From Lichenibacterium ramalinae (GTDB lineage Bacteria > Pseudomonadota > Alphaproteobacteria > Rhizobiales > Beijerinckiaceae), in contig NZ_QYBC01000026.1 in the NCBI RefSeq assembly GCF_004137085.1, forward strand, positions 1 through 64,000: a DNA stretch of 64,000 nucleotides, in the 5' to 3' direction. The notes under the pieces were generated by a model, which made no database searches, was not told the origin of the DNA, and saw only the letters and a program-made list of their open reading frames with translations. Of this stretch, positions 51,576-60,356 are shown in pieces (position 1 is the first letter of the stretch; every line of letters begins with the position of its first letter). A program made the position numbers and the translations under genes.

Positions 51576-52418
51576 TCAATGCGCTCCTTGCGTCTTGGAC
51601 CGGGCGACGATCTGCGTCGGGTTGACGAAGCGCAGCGCCAGCAGGAGCCACACCAGCGTCGTCACCATGTAGACCACCGCCATCACGTCCACCTCCTGGC
51701 CGGCGCGCACGCCCGACGCGAAGACCGCGTAGTAGAGCGCCACCACCAGCGTCTGGCTGGTGGGCCCCGCGGTGAGGAAGGTCAGCTCGAACATCGCCAC
51801 CGTCCGCACCAGCACTAGCAGCAGCGCCGCCAGCACGCCCGGCAGCAGCAGCGGCAGGAGCACCCGCGCGAAGAGCTGCGGGGTGGAAGCGCCGAAGACC
51901 CGGGCCGCGGCCTCGACCCGCGGGTCGATCTGCTCGATGAAGGGGATCATCACCAGCACCACGAAGGGCACGGCCGGCACGAGGTTGGCCAGCACCACGC
52001 CCCAGAAGGAGCCGCCGAGGCCGACGCGGTAGAGCAGCGTCGCCATCGGGATGCCGTAGGTGAGCGGCGGCACCAGCAACGGCAGCAGGAACACCAGGGT
52101 GGCGGCCCGCTTGCCCGGGAAATCGCGCCGCGCCAGCGCATAGGCGGCGGTGACGCCGAGGGCGCCCGAGATCAGCACCACGGCGCCCACCACCTCGAAG
52201 GTGACGACGAGCACGTCCGTCAGGCCGAACTCGTCCCAGGCGTCGGCGTACCAGTGGGTGGTGAAGCCGGCCGGCAGCCAGGTGCCGAGCCAGCGCGTCG
52301 AGAGCGAGTCGATCACCACCGTGGCGATCAGCGCCAGGAGGTTCAGCACGAAGACCGCCACGACGGCCCAGACGGCCGTGCGCCAGAGCTTCGATCCGAT
52401 GCCTGAATCGCGGATCAT
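51576..52418 (-). CDS. ABC permease, PotC-like
   Basis: 280 residues, about six membrane helices. The start is AVWAVVAVFVLNLLALIATV. The coupling loop is EAAARVFGASTPQLFARVLL followed by PLLLPGV, standard for binding-protein-dependent permeases. It pairs with the PotB-like permease whose gene overlaps it by four bases. The polyamine-type architecture (ATPase of the PotA/UgpC class, periplasmic substrate carrier) is used by several organic-acid importers; here hexuronate is the likely cargo. Confidence 0.85.
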   Translation of the reverse strand: MIRDSGIGSKLWRTAVWAVVAVFVLNLLALIATVVIDSLSTRWLGTWLPAGFTTHWYADAWDEFGLTDVLVVTFEVVGAVVLISGALGVTAAYALARRDFPGKRAATLVFLLPLLVPPLTYGIPMATLLYRVGLGGSFWGVVLANLVPAVPFVVLVMIPFIEQIDPRVEAAARVFGASTPQLFARVLLPLLLPGVLAALLLVLVRTVAMFELTFLTAGPTSQTLVVALYYAVFASGVRAGQEVDVMAVVYMVTTLVWLLLALRFVNPTQIVARSKTQGAH

Positions 52419-53317
52419 CCCTTCGTCCCCCCGACCGGGCCACGGTAGAACAGCGAGCGCAGCCCCAGGGCCGCCAGCACGACGACGAGCTGCACGGCGC
52501 CCATGATCATGGCGATGGCGGAGCCGAGCGAGGCGTCGTACCGCTCGAAGGCCGCCTGGTAGGCCGCGATGGAGATGACGTGGGTCGAGCCCGCCGGGGC
52601 GCCGAGCAGCACCGCCGACGGGAAGACCGCGAAGGCCTGGACGAAGCTCAGGCAGAAGGTGACGGCGAGGCCCGGCACCAGCAAGGGCAGGAAGACGCGG
52701 GCGAAGCGCCGCGCCGCGCCCGCGCCCAGCGTCGCCGCCGCCTGTTCGAGCGCCGGGTCGATGCCGCTGACGTAGGACAGCGTCAACAGGAAGGTGAAGG
52801 GGAAGCCGGTGATCACCAGCGAGGCGAAGACGCCCCAGTAGTTGTTGGTGAGCTTCATCGGCGAGCCGATGACGTGCAGCCACAGCAGGACGCGGTTGAA
52901 CCAGCCCTGCGGGCCGAGGTAGGTCAGCAGCCCCTGCGCCACCAGCACGGTGCCGAGCGTCACCGGCAGCACCAGGATGGTGGTGAGCAGCCGCTGGTGG
53001 CGCATGAGCCGCACCCGGAAGGCGATCGGCACGGCGAGCAGCAGGTTGAAGAGCGTCGTCGGCACCGCCAGGATCAGCGTGTTCCACACCGTCTCGCGCA
53101 GGAACGGGTCGCTGAAGAACGTGGCGTAGCTTCCGTAGAAGGGGCCGGCCTTGGGCGCCAGGGACAGCGCCAGCCCGTAAAGGAACGGGTAGACGAAGAG
53201 GCCCAGGATGGCGAGCAGCGCCGGGACCACCAGCAGCGTCGTGCCGTCGATGCCGCGCGCGGCGAGGCGCAGGCGCAGCGGCACGCCCGGGCTCGCCGGG
53301 GAAGCGAGCGCCGTCAT
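52415..53317 (-). CDS. ABC permease, PotB-like
   Basis: 300 residues. The first membrane helix is TTLLVVPALLAILGLFVYPF. The loop LEQAAATLGAGAARRFARVF followed by LPLLVPGLAV is the EAA motif that contacts the ATPase. The gene overlaps its neighbours on both sides by four bases (ATGA), consistent with one operon. Confidence 0.85.
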   Translation of the reverse strand: MTALASPASPGVPLRLRLAARGIDGTTLLVVPALLAILGLFVYPFLYGLALSLAPKAGPFYGSYATFFSDPFLRETVWNTLILAVPTTLFNLLLAVPIAFRVRLMRHQRLLTTILVLPVTLGTVLVAQGLLTYLGPQGWFNRVLLWLHVIGSPMKLTNNYWGVFASLVITGFPFTFLLTLSYVSGIDPALEQAAATLGAGAARRFARVFLPLLVPGLAVTFCLSFVQAFAVFPSAVLLGAPAGSTHVISIAAYQAAFERYDASLGSAIAMIMGAVQLVVVLAALGLRSLFYRGPVGGTKG

Positions 53318-54417
53318 GCCTCGTCCCCCGGAAAGACGAGGATCTGGTCGGGCCGGGCGCCGAGCGTGACGCGCTCGCCCGCCGACACCGGCCGGTCGCT
53401 GCGGAAGAACAGCTCGGTGCCGTCGATGGCCTGGGCGGCGCCGAAGAAGGCCCGGCCGCGGTATTCGCTGATCCGCACCGTCGCGACGATGCCGGAGCTT
53501 CCCGCCACGAGGTCCTCGGGGCGCACCATCAGGGTCACGGGCTGGCCGGCCGCGACGGGTTGGCGCGCCTGGACCTCGACGCGCGAGCCGCAGGCTTCGA
53601 CGGTTGTGCGGCCCGCGGCCGTGCCGGCGACGCGCCCGGGGAGCTTCGAGCGATAGCCCATGAACTCGGCGACGTCGGCGTGTTCGGGCCGCTCGTAGAG
53701 GTCCTCGGGCGTGCCGGTCTGGCGGATCAGGCCGTCGCGCATCACGACGATCCGGTCGGCCATGGACAGGGCCTCGTCCTGATCGTGGGTGACGTAGACG
53801 GTGGTCGACCCGATGGCCTCGTGGATGCGGCGGATCTCGGCCCGCATCTCGAGGCGCAGCTTGGCGTCGAGGTTCGACAGCGGCTCGTCCATCAGCACGA
53901 CGGGCGGACGGATGACGATGGCGCGCGCGATGGCGACGCGCTGTTGCTGGCCGCCCGACATCTGCCCCGGTAGCTTGTCGGCCTGGGCGGACAGCCGCAC
54001 CAGCGCCAGCGCCTCGTCGATGCGCTTGTCGGCTTCGCGGCGGGGCACCCTCTGCATGTCGAGCCCGAAGCCGACGTTGCGGCGCGCGCTCATGTGGGGA
54101 AAGAGCGCGTAGCTCTGGAACACCATGCCGAAGCCGCGCTTCTCGGGCGGCAGTTCGTCGATCCGGCGCTCGCCGAGCGAGATGGTGCCGCCCGACAGGG
54201 GCTGAAGCCCGGCGATGCAGTTCAGCGCCGTGGTCTTGCCGCAGCCCGAGGGACCCAGCAGGGCGATGAACTCGCCGGGCCGGATCACGAGATCGAGCCC
54301 TTTCAGGGCCTGGAAGCCGCCGAAGTCGCGCCGGAGTCCGGCGAGGCGCAGGGCTTCGCCGGAGGGGGCCGGACGCGGCGTGGACGGGTCGCGGTTGGTC
54401 GCCATCGACATGGTCAT
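53314..54417 (-). CDS. ABC ATPase of the PotA/UgpC class
   Basis: 367 residues. Walker A GPSGCGKTT, Q-loop GMVFQSYALFPHM, signature MSGGQQQRVAIARA, Walker B PVVLMDEPLSNLDA, H-loop VYVTHDQDEA; all intact. The C-terminal TOBE-like domain (MVRPEDLVAG) is as expected for this class. It drives uptake through the two downstream permeases. A start at the second or third ATG (54411, 54405) is equally possible. Confidence 0.9.
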   Translation of the reverse strand: MTMSMATNRDPSTPRPAPSGEALRLAGLRRDFGGFQALKGLDLVIRPGEFIALLGPSGCGKTTALNCIAGLQPLSGGTISLGERRIDELPPEKRGFGMVFQSYALFPHMSARRNVGFGLDMQRVPRREADKRIDEALALVRLSAQADKLPGQMSGGQQQRVAIARAIVIRPPVVLMDEPLSNLDAKLRLEMRAEIRRIHEAIGSTTVYVTHDQDEALSMADRIVVMRDGLIRQTGTPEDLYERPEHADVAEFMGYRSKLPGRVAGTAAGRTTVEACGSRVEVQARQPVAAGQPVTLMVRPEDLVAGSSGIVATVRISEYRGRAFFGAAQAIDGTELFFRSDRPVSAGERVTLGARPDQILVFPGDEA

Positions 54418-54453
54418 GAGGTTCGAACCCTTGGCGGTGCGGTGTCGGCCGGA

Positions 54454-55626
54454 TCAGCCCTTGCCGGCGCCGATGCGCTGGTCCCAGAGCCCGAAGGCCG
54501 AAACCATGCTCTTCGCGTCGAGCGGCACTTCGAGCGGGTGGTCGGCGATGAGCGCGTCGTATTCGGGGCGCCCGAAGGTCTTGATGGCCTCCTGCGAGTC
54601 TTCTGGCGCCATGGCGAGCGTCACGCCCTTCACGGCCGGGCCGGGATAGAAGTAGCCCTGGTCGTAGGCATAGGCCTGGCTCTTCGGCTGCAGCATGAAG
54701 CCCATGAGGTCGATCAGCACGGCGAGCTTGTCGTCGGCGACGCCCTTCGGCACCACCATGTAATGGGCGTCCGTCACCCAGTGGAACCCCTGCAGGGCGC
54801 CGATGGCGGCCTCCTTCGGCACGATGCCGAGGACGCGCGGGTTGATGTCCCAGCCGGTGGTCGAGACGATGATGTCGCGCGTGCCCTCGCCGAGCTCCTT
54901 CATCGTCTGGGTGGTGCCGGCGGGGTAGTATTCGATGTTCTCGCCCAGCGCCTTCAGGTAGTCCCACGTCTTGGACCAGCCGTTGACGGGGTCGAGCGGC
55001 GCGGAATCGCCCAGGATGTAGGGCAGGCCCATCAGCCAGGTGCGGCCCGGGCCGGAGTTCGACGGGCGCGCGTAGATGAACTTGTTCTTGTTCTGCTTGG
55101 TGTAGTCGAGCAGCTCGGCGGCGCTCTTGGGCATGGCCTTGACTCGGTCGGGCATGTATTCGAGCAGCGGGCCCGACGGGTAGTAGCTGACGACGCGGCC
55201 GTGGTCGGCCGCGATGGCCTGCATCTTCAGCGCCTGGGGCAGGTAGACGGAGGCCGGGTCGGGCAGGTCGGCCGCATAGGGCTTGAGATCGAGCCAGATC
55301 CCCTGGTCGAGCCCGGCCGACAGGGCGTCGGGCCCCGTCAGCACGAGGTCGATGTCCATGTGGCTCGCGTCCTGCTGCGCCTTGATCTTGGCGGGCAGTT
55401 CGGGCGCCGGCGCCTTGGTGAAGACGAAACGCGACACGGCGTCGGGCTTGGCCTTGCGGTAGGACTCGATGGCCTTCTGGGTGAGGGCGAGATTGCCGGC
55501 GACGTCCACCACCGTGATGGTGACGGGGCTCTTGGGCATGGGCAGCGCCGCGAAGGCGCGGGCCGGGGCGAGGCCGGCGAGCGATGCGGCGCCGAGGCCG
55601 CCGAGAACCTGTCTGCGATCCACCAT
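54454..55626 (-). CDS. Periplasmic substrate-binding protein with Tat-like signal
   Basis: 390 residues from the ATG at 55624-55626. The N-terminus MVDRRQVLGGLGAASLAGLA has the twin-arginine pattern (RRQVLGG) followed by a hydrophobic stretch and APARAFA, so export is probably by Tat. The mature part is a type II extracellular solute-binding protein (QKAIESYRKAKPDAVSRFVF, SYYPSGPLLEYMPDRVKA). It is the receptor for the ABC system in the same operon and probably binds a hexuronate or its oligomer. It lies 50 bases after uxaC. Confidence 0.85.
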   Translation of the reverse strand: MVDRRQVLGGLGAASLAGLAPARAFAALPMPKSPVTITVVDVAGNLALTQKAIESYRKAKPDAVSRFVFTKAPAPELPAKIKAQQDASHMDIDLVLTGPDALSAGLDQGIWLDLKPYAADLPDPASVYLPQALKMQAIAADHGRVVSYYPSGPLLEYMPDRVKAMPKSAAELLDYTKQNKNKFIYARPSNSGPGRTWLMGLPYILGDSAPLDPVNGWSKTWDYLKALGENIEYYPAGTTQTMKELGEGTRDIIVSTTGWDINPRVLGIVPKEAAIGALQGFHWVTDAHYMVVPKGVADDKLAVLIDLMGFMLQPKSQAYAYDQGYFYPGPAVKGVTLAMAPEDSQEAIKTFGRPEYDALIADHPLEVPLDAKSMVSAFGLWDQRIGAGKG

Positions 55627-55676
55627 TCTGGTCTCTCCCTGTGCGGTTTCTTGGCGTCGTGAGGCCGGACCCGGCG

Positions 55677-57077
55677 TCACAGCCGGTAGGCCCGTTTGGC
55701 GAGCCCGTAGGCGAGGTCCTGGGCGAGGTCATGCGCCTCGTCCTCGTCGAGCCGGTGTTCGGCGACGAGCCGCGCCAGGTAGTTGCAGTCGATGCGGCGC
55801 GCCATGTCGTGGCGGGCCGGGATCGACAGGTAGGCGCGGGTGTCGTCGTTGAAGCCGACCGTATTGGCGAAGCCCGCCGTCTCGGTGGCGATCTCGCGGA
55901 AGCGCAGCATGCCCTCGGGGCTGTCGAAGAACCACCAGGGCGGCCCGAGCCGCAGAGCCGGGTAGTGGCCGGCCAGGGGGGCGAGCTCGCGCCCGTACTG
56001 CGCCTCGTCGAGCGTGAACAGGATCAGCGTCAGGCGCGGGTCGTTGCCGAAGCGGTCGAGCAGCGGCTTCAGCGCATGCACGTAGCCGGTCGGCTGCGGG
56101 ATGTCGGCGCCCTTGTCGGGTCCGAAGCGCTCGAAGACCAGCGGGTTGTGGTTGCGCACCGATCCCGGATGCAGCTGCATGACGAGCCCGTCCTCGACGC
56201 TCAGGGCCGCCATCTCGGTCAGCATCTGGGCGCGGAAGAGGTCCGCGTCGGCGGGCGAGGCGGGGCCGCGCACGACGCGGTCGAACAGGGCCGCGGCTTC
56301 GCCGGGCGGCAGGTCGGCCGTGCGGGCCGAGGGGTGGCCGTGGTCGGTGGCGGTGGCGCCGAGCGCCTTGAAGGCGGCGCGGCGCGCCCGGTGCGCCGCG
56401 AGATACCCGGTCCAGCTCACGGCCTCTCCGGCGAGGGCGCAGAAGCGCTCGACGTTGTCGCGGAAGCCGGTCCGGTCGGGGTCCACGACGGCGTCGGGAC
56501 GGTAGGTCGGCACGACCCGGCCGTGCCAGCCCGACTGGCGCATCGCCCGGTGATGGCCGAGGTCGTCGAGCGCCGAATCCGTGGTGGCGATGGCCTCGAT
56601 GTTGAAGCGGTCGTAGAGGGCGCGGGGCCGCATCTCGGGGCGCCCCAGTGTGTCGGCGATCCGGTCGTAGAGCCGGTCGGCGTTGCTGTCCGTCAGCCGC
56701 TCGTCGATGCCGAACACCGATTCCAGCGCATGCTCGAACCACAGCCGCGTCGGCGTGCCGCGGAACAGCGGGAAGTGGTGGGCGAACAGGCGCCAGATCG
56801 TGCGCCCGTCCGCCTCGGTCGGGCCGCCGTCGCGCCGCGGCACGCCGAGCGCTTCCAGGGGCACGCCCTGCGAATACAGCATGCGGAACACATAATGGTC
56901 CGGCACGACGAAGAGCTGGGCCGGGTCCGGGAAGGGCTTGTCCTCGGCGTACCAGGCCGGCTCGGTGTGGCCGTGGGGCGAGATGATCGGCAGGTTCGCC
57001 ACCGCACCGTAGAGCCGGCGCGCGATGCCGCGGGTTCCGGGGTCGGCGGGGAACAGCCTGTCGGGGTGGAGGGCCAT
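55677..57077 (-). CDS. uxaC: Uronate isomerase
   Basis: 466 residues, normal for the family. The amidohydrolase-type barrel starts with a metal-binding His-x-His in PIISPHGHTEPAWYAEDKPF. Late motifs include NPLVFERFGPDKGADIPQPT and FNDDTRAYLSIPARHDMARR, as in uronate isomerases of the larger proteobacterial subgroup. It interconverts D-glucuronate/D-fructuronate and D-galacturonate/D-tagaturonate, the first step after uptake. It is the first gene of the minus-strand operon and faces the divergent regulator across a palindromic site. Confidence 0.9.
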   Translation of the reverse strand: MALHPDRLFPADPGTRGIARRLYGAVANLPIISPHGHTEPAWYAEDKPFPDPAQLFVVPDHYVFRMLYSQGVPLEALGVPRRDGGPTEADGRTIWRLFAHHFPLFRGTPTRLWFEHALESVFGIDERLTDSNADRLYDRIADTLGRPEMRPRALYDRFNIEAIATTDSALDDLGHHRAMRQSGWHGRVVPTYRPDAVVDPDRTGFRDNVERFCALAGEAVSWTGYLAAHRARRAAFKALGATATDHGHPSARTADLPPGEAAALFDRVVRGPASPADADLFRAQMLTEMAALSVEDGLVMQLHPGSVRNHNPLVFERFGPDKGADIPQPTGYVHALKPLLDRFGNDPRLTLILFTLDEAQYGRELAPLAGHYPALRLGPPWWFFDSPEGMLRFREIATETAGFANTVGFNDDTRAYLSIPARHDMARRIDCNYLARLVAEHRLDEDEAHDLAQDLAYGLAKRAYRL

Positions 57078-57128
57078 GGAGCGTTTCCGGTGCGGAAGGT
57101 GTCGATCCGCTTGGCGCCCATCATCAAC

Positions 57129-57146
57129 TGATATACTAGTATGTCA
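57129..57146. promoter_or_regulatory. Palindromic operator between uxaC and its regulator
   Basis: TGATATACTAGTATGTCA is an 18-bp near-perfect palindrome centred on ACTAGT. Its GTAT/ATAC arms are the usual style of FadR-subfamily GntR operators. It lies 51 bases before the uxaC start and 14 before the regulator start, so bound repressor would block both. Confidence 0.65.
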
Positions 57147-57159
57147 ATAGGGGAGGGCC

Positions 57160-57909
57160 ATGGACCGGACGGGAGCGAGATCCGACACCGCCGCGCCGCG
57201 CATCCGGCGCCCGGACGTGCCGCGTCCGGCGACCCGCATGGCGGTGTCGCCGTCGGGCGCCGTCACGGCGGCGGGCGCTATCGCGGCGGCCCTGCGGGAC
57301 GAGATCGCCGGCATGGTGCTGCTGCCCCGCACGCCCCTGCGCGACGCCGTGCTCTGCGAGCGCTTCGGCACCAGCCGCACCCCGGTGCGGGAAGCCCTGA
57401 TCCGGCTCGGCGAGGAAGGCCTCGTCGACATCGTGCCGCAGTCCGGCACCTTCGTGTCGCGCATCCCGGTGGACGCCATCCCGGAGGCCGTGCTGGTGCG
57501 CCAGGCGCTCGAGGGCGTCACCGTGGAGGCGGCGGCACGGGCCCCGTCCGGCGACCTGGCCCGCGTCGATGCGGCGCTCGACCTCCAGCGCACCCTGGCG
57601 CACCGCCGCGACACGCGGGCCTTCCACGAGGCCGACGAGGCCTTTCACGAGGCCCTGGCCCTGCTCGCCGGCCATCCCAACATCTGGCGCCTGCTGCGGC
57701 AGGTGAAGGTGCAGCTCGACCGGGCCCGGCGTCTGACGCTGCCGGCGCTGGGCCGCATGGACCAGGTGGTGTGCGAACACGTGGCGATCCGCGACGCCGT
57801 CGCGGCCGGCGACGCCGCCGCGGCCCGGGCCGCCATGACGCTGCACCTCAGCGTCGTCCTCCCCGATGTGGTCCGCCTGCGCGAGACCCATCCCGATTAC
57901 TTCGTCTGA
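57160..57909 (+). CDS. GntR-family regulator of the hexuronate genes
   Basis: 249 residues. The winged helix is PLRDAVLCERFGTSRTPVRE with ALIRLGEEGLVDIVPQSGTF. The C-terminal FCD domain is helical with His ligands (DEAFHEALALLAGHPNIWRL, VCEHVAIRDAV). It is followed 11 bases later by uxuA and faces uxaC, so it should control both directions in response to a hexuronate intermediate. An N-terminal extension of ~35 residues (DRTGARSDTAAPRIRRPDVP) precedes the helix-turn-helix; a start at ATG 57238 would remove it. Confidence 0.85.
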   Translation: MDRTGARSDTAAPRIRRPDVPRPATRMAVSPSGAVTAAGAIAAALRDEIAGMVLLPRTPLRDAVLCERFGTSRTPVREALIRLGEEGLVDIVPQSGTFVSRIPVDAIPEAVLVRQALEGVTVEAAARAPSGDLARVDAALDLQRTLAHRRDTRAFHEADEAFHEALALLAGHPNIWRLLRQVKVQLDRARRLTLPALGRMDQVVCEHVAIRDAVAAGDAAAARAAMTLHLSVVLPDVVRLRETHPDYFV

Positions 57910-57920
57910 AAGGAACTCGC

Positions 57921-59108
57921 ATGCGCCAGGGTTGGAGATGGTACGGGCCGGACGCCTACGTGTCGCTCGACGACGTGCGCCAGGCGGGCGCCACCGACAT
58001 CGTGTCGGCGCTGCACCAGGTGCCGATCGGCGAGGCCTGGACGCGCGAGGCTGTGGCGGAGCGCAAGCATCTCGTCGAGGCGACGCCGCCCGGCCGCACC
58101 CCGCTCGTGTGGTCCTGCGTCGAGAGCATCCCGATCCCCGATGCCGTGAAGCGTCGCGGCCGCGCCGCCAAGGCCGAGATCGAGGCCTGGATCGCCAGCC
58201 TCGAGGCCGTGGCGGACTGCGACATCGCCACCATCTGCTACAACTTCATGCCGGTGGTGGACTGGACCCGCACCGACATCGACCATCCGCTGCCGACCGG
58301 CGCCACCGCCATGGCCTTCGACCAGGACCGTTTCGCGGCCTTCGACCTGCACGTGCTGGAGCGGCCCGGCGCCGCGGCGGACTATTCCGACGAGGACCGT
58401 CGACGCGCGCGCGCGACGTTCGACGCCATGAGCGAGGGCGAGGTCGCCGACATCACCCGCACCATCGCGTCCGCCCTGCCGGGCTCGACCAGCGAGCCCA
58501 TGACGATCCCGGGGTTCCGCGACAAGCTCGACCAGTACCGCGAGATCGATGCCGCGCGGCTGCGCCGCCACCTCGTCGAGTTCCTGGAGGCCGTGACGCC
58601 GGCGGCCGAGGCGCGCGGCGTGACGCTGACGCTGCACCCCGACGATCCGCCGCGGCCGCTGTTCGGCCTGCCGCGCATCGCATCGACGGGCGACGATTAC
58701 GCGGCGCTCTTCGACGCCGTGCCGTCGCGCGCCAACGGCATGTGCTTCTGCACGGGCTCGCTCGGCGTGCGGCCCGACAACGACCTGCCCGCCATCGCGC
58801 GCCGCTTCGCCGAGCGGATCGGCTTCGTCCACCTGCGGGCGACGAAACGCACCGGCGACGGCCGCAGCTTCCATGAATCGGACCATCTCGGCGGGGACGT
58901 CGACATGGTGGCGGTGCTGCGCGAGCTCGTGGCGGCGGACCGGACGCGGCCGCCCGGGCGGTCGATCCTGTTCCGGCCCGACCACGGCCACCGCATGCTC
59001 GACGACCTCGACAAGACCGTCAGCCCCGGCTACCCGGCCATCGGGCGCCTCAAGGGCCTGGCGGAGCTCCGCGGCATCCTCTACGCCCTCGGCGCCCCGC
59101 CGGACTGA
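57921..59108 (+). CDS. uxuA: Mannonate dehydratase
   Basis: 395 residues with the UxuA TIM-barrel pattern: MRQGWRWYGPDAYVSLDDVR at the start, WSCVESIPIPDAVK, DIATICYNFMPVVDWTRTD, LTLHPDDPPRPLFGLPRIAS (metal-binding His/Asp), GMCFCTGSLGV, VHLRATKRTGDGRSFHESDH, and a C-terminal FRPDHGHRMLDD. It dehydrates D-mannonate to 2-keto-3-deoxygluconate, the glucuronate branch. AAAGGA precedes the ATG. The 3' end is partly duplicated 1.2 kb downstream. Confidence 0.93.
   Translation: MRQGWRWYGPDAYVSLDDVRQAGATDIVSALHQVPIGEAWTREAVAERKHLVEATPPGRTPLVWSCVESIPIPDAVKRRGRAAKAEIEAWIASLEAVADCDIATICYNFMPVVDWTRTDIDHPLPTGATAMAFDQDRFAAFDLHVLERPGAAADYSDEDRRRARATFDAMSEGEVADITRTIASALPGSTSEPMTIPGFRDKLDQYREIDAARLRRHLVEFLEAVTPAAEARGVTLTLHPDDPPRPLFGLPRIASTGDDYAALFDAVPSRANGMCFCTGSLGVRPDNDLPAIARRFAERIGFVHLRATKRTGDGRSFHESDHLGGDVDMVAVLRELVAADRTRPPGRSILFRPDHGHRMLDDLDKTVSPGYPAIGRLKGLAELRGILYALGAPPD
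59085..59108 (+). repeat. 24-bp direct repeat at the uxuA 3' end, copy 1
   Basis: GCCCTCGGCGCCCCGCCGGA followed by CTGA ends uxuA. The identical 24 bases close the ORF ending at 60302, and similarity extends about 48 bases further upstream. Possible attachment-site duplication. Confidence 0.75.
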
Positions 59109-59324
59109 GGACGGGGTTCCGTCGTCCTCTCGTTGCACTGGCGGCGGCACCCGACGGGCGGCCGGACGGCTGGCCGGTTCTGGTTCCGATAGAGACAGCG
59201 TCTGCAGCGGTGCGACGCGATCAGGCGCCCGGCCGATGCGCGTGACGGGCCCACCGTTCGGCGACGTGCGTGCTTTACCTCATCCGCTCAACGGTGTAGG
59301 TTTTAGCGTCGATCGCGAGCCGGC

Positions 59325-59564
59325 ATGGTCAAGCTGCACTTCATCGGCAACATCGCCTTTCGGGTCTATGGCAACGACCATCGTCCGGCGCATTTCCACG
59401 TCGTTGCGCCGGACTTCAAGGCCATGGTCGAGATCGACACCCTGTCGTTGATTCGGGGTACGATCCCGGCACGCGACCGCCGCGCCGTGATGGACTGGGC
59501 CGAACAGCACCGAGCCGAGATCATCGCGGCCTGGAACCTGCTCAACCCGGACCTCGCCATCTGA
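59325..59564 (+). CDS. DUF4160 protein
   Basis: 79 residues. The pattern IAFRVYGNDHRPAHFHVVAP is the core of the DUF4160 family (NDHxPPHFH). The remaining part ARDRRAVMDWAEQHRAEIIA and WNLL is the usual C-terminal helix. The family commonly pairs with a DUF2442 partner, as here, and such pairs behave like small mobile toxin-antitoxin-like modules; function is not established. It sits inside the segment flanked by the uxuA-end repeats. Confidence 0.8.
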   Translation: MVKLHFIGNIAFRVYGNDHRPAHFHVVAPDFKAMVEIDTLSLIRGTIPARDRRAVMDWAEQHRAEIIAAWNLLNPDLAI

Positions 59565-59576
59565 GGAAGCACCACC

Positions 59577-60302
59577 ATGCGGGACGTCGCGCATATTCGA
59601 GCCGTCGCAGCCACCGGACCCAGCACCCTTGCCGTCACCTGGGGGGACGGCTCCATGTCCCACGTCGACCTCGCGGGTTGGATCGCCCGCGGCGGCCGTC
59701 GTTTCGCCGTGCTGGGCAACGCCCTCGTCTTCGCTGCCGCTACGGTCGGGCTCCACGGTGGCAACGTGACTTGGGACGACGACGAGGGAGACCTCGCCAT
59801 CGACAGCGAGCATCTGCGCATGCTGGCCGAGCACCAGGCGCCGTTCGACGCCGCGATGGCGACGTGCTGGCAGGACGACATGCGGGTTTCGAACGTCGAG
59901 GCGGCCGATCTCCTCGGGATCGCGCCCAGCACCTGGGCCGCCTACAAGGCCGGTACCACCATTCCGGCGACGATCGCGCGCTTGTGCAGGGCGATGCGGA
60001 GCGAACCCACGGCCCTGTCGGCCCATCTCCGTCCGCGGGTCGCCGGCCGTCCGGGGAAGGAGCCCATCCATGTCGATGAGGCTGATCGCGCCGAGTTACG
60101 CGTGAGCGGCGAGGTCAAGCCGTTCGCTCACGTGCAGGGTGCCGTGATCGCATTCTATGGACTACCCGACGAACAGCAGTCACGCGCCTCCATCGCGATC
60201 CCGGAGCGGGGAGCCGTCTACAGGTCCGCCGCTATCAGGCGCCTCAAGGGTTTGGCATCGACGCGCGGAATGCTTCAAGCCCTCGGCGCCCCGCCGGACT
60301 GA
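59577..60302 (+). CDS. DUF2442-like protein fused to a copy of the uxuA tail
   Basis: 241 residues. The N-terminal ~85 residues (AVTWGDGSMSHVDLAGWIAR-type strands) fit DUF2442. Residues about 100-135 are a helix-turn-helix: MRVSNVEAADLLGIAPSTWA followed by AYKAGTTIPATIARLCRAM. The last 23 residues, IRRLKGLASTRGMLQALGAP plus PD, copy the end of UxuA (GRLKGLAELRGILYALGAPPD), and the final 24 bases are identical. The tail is probably a by-product of insertion at uxuA rather than a functional domain. The segment between (about 165-218) is unassigned. The gene lies 12 bases after the DUF4160 gene. Confidence 0.65.
   Translation: MRDVAHIRAVAATGPSTLAVTWGDGSMSHVDLAGWIARGGRRFAVLGNALVFAAATVGLHGGNVTWDDDEGDLAIDSEHLRMLAEHQAPFDAAMATCWQDDMRVSNVEAADLLGIAPSTWAAYKAGTTIPATIARLCRAMRSEPTALSAHLRPRVAGRPGKEPIHVDEADRAELRVSGEVKPFAHVQGAVIAFYGLPDEQQSRASIAIPERGAVYRSAAIRRLKGLASTRGMLQALGAPPD
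60279..60302 (+). repeat. 24-bp direct repeat of the uxuA 3' end, copy 2
   Basis: Identical to 59085-59108, in the same orientation and the same reading frame, including the stop codon. The 1194-bp segment 59109-60302 therefore looks like an insertion unit. Confidence 0.75.
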
Positions 60303-60334
60303 GCGGAGCCCGGGCCGCCAGCGCCGCCGTTTCC

Positions 60335-60356
60335 CCTGACGGGCGACCCCGTCAGG
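60335..60356. terminator. Hairpin at the convergent gene ends
   Basis: CCTGACGGG and CCCGTCAGG pair around a 4-base loop. The stem includes the stop codon of the minus-strand aldolase gene and follows the plus-strand DUF2442 gene by 33 bases. Confidence 0.5.
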
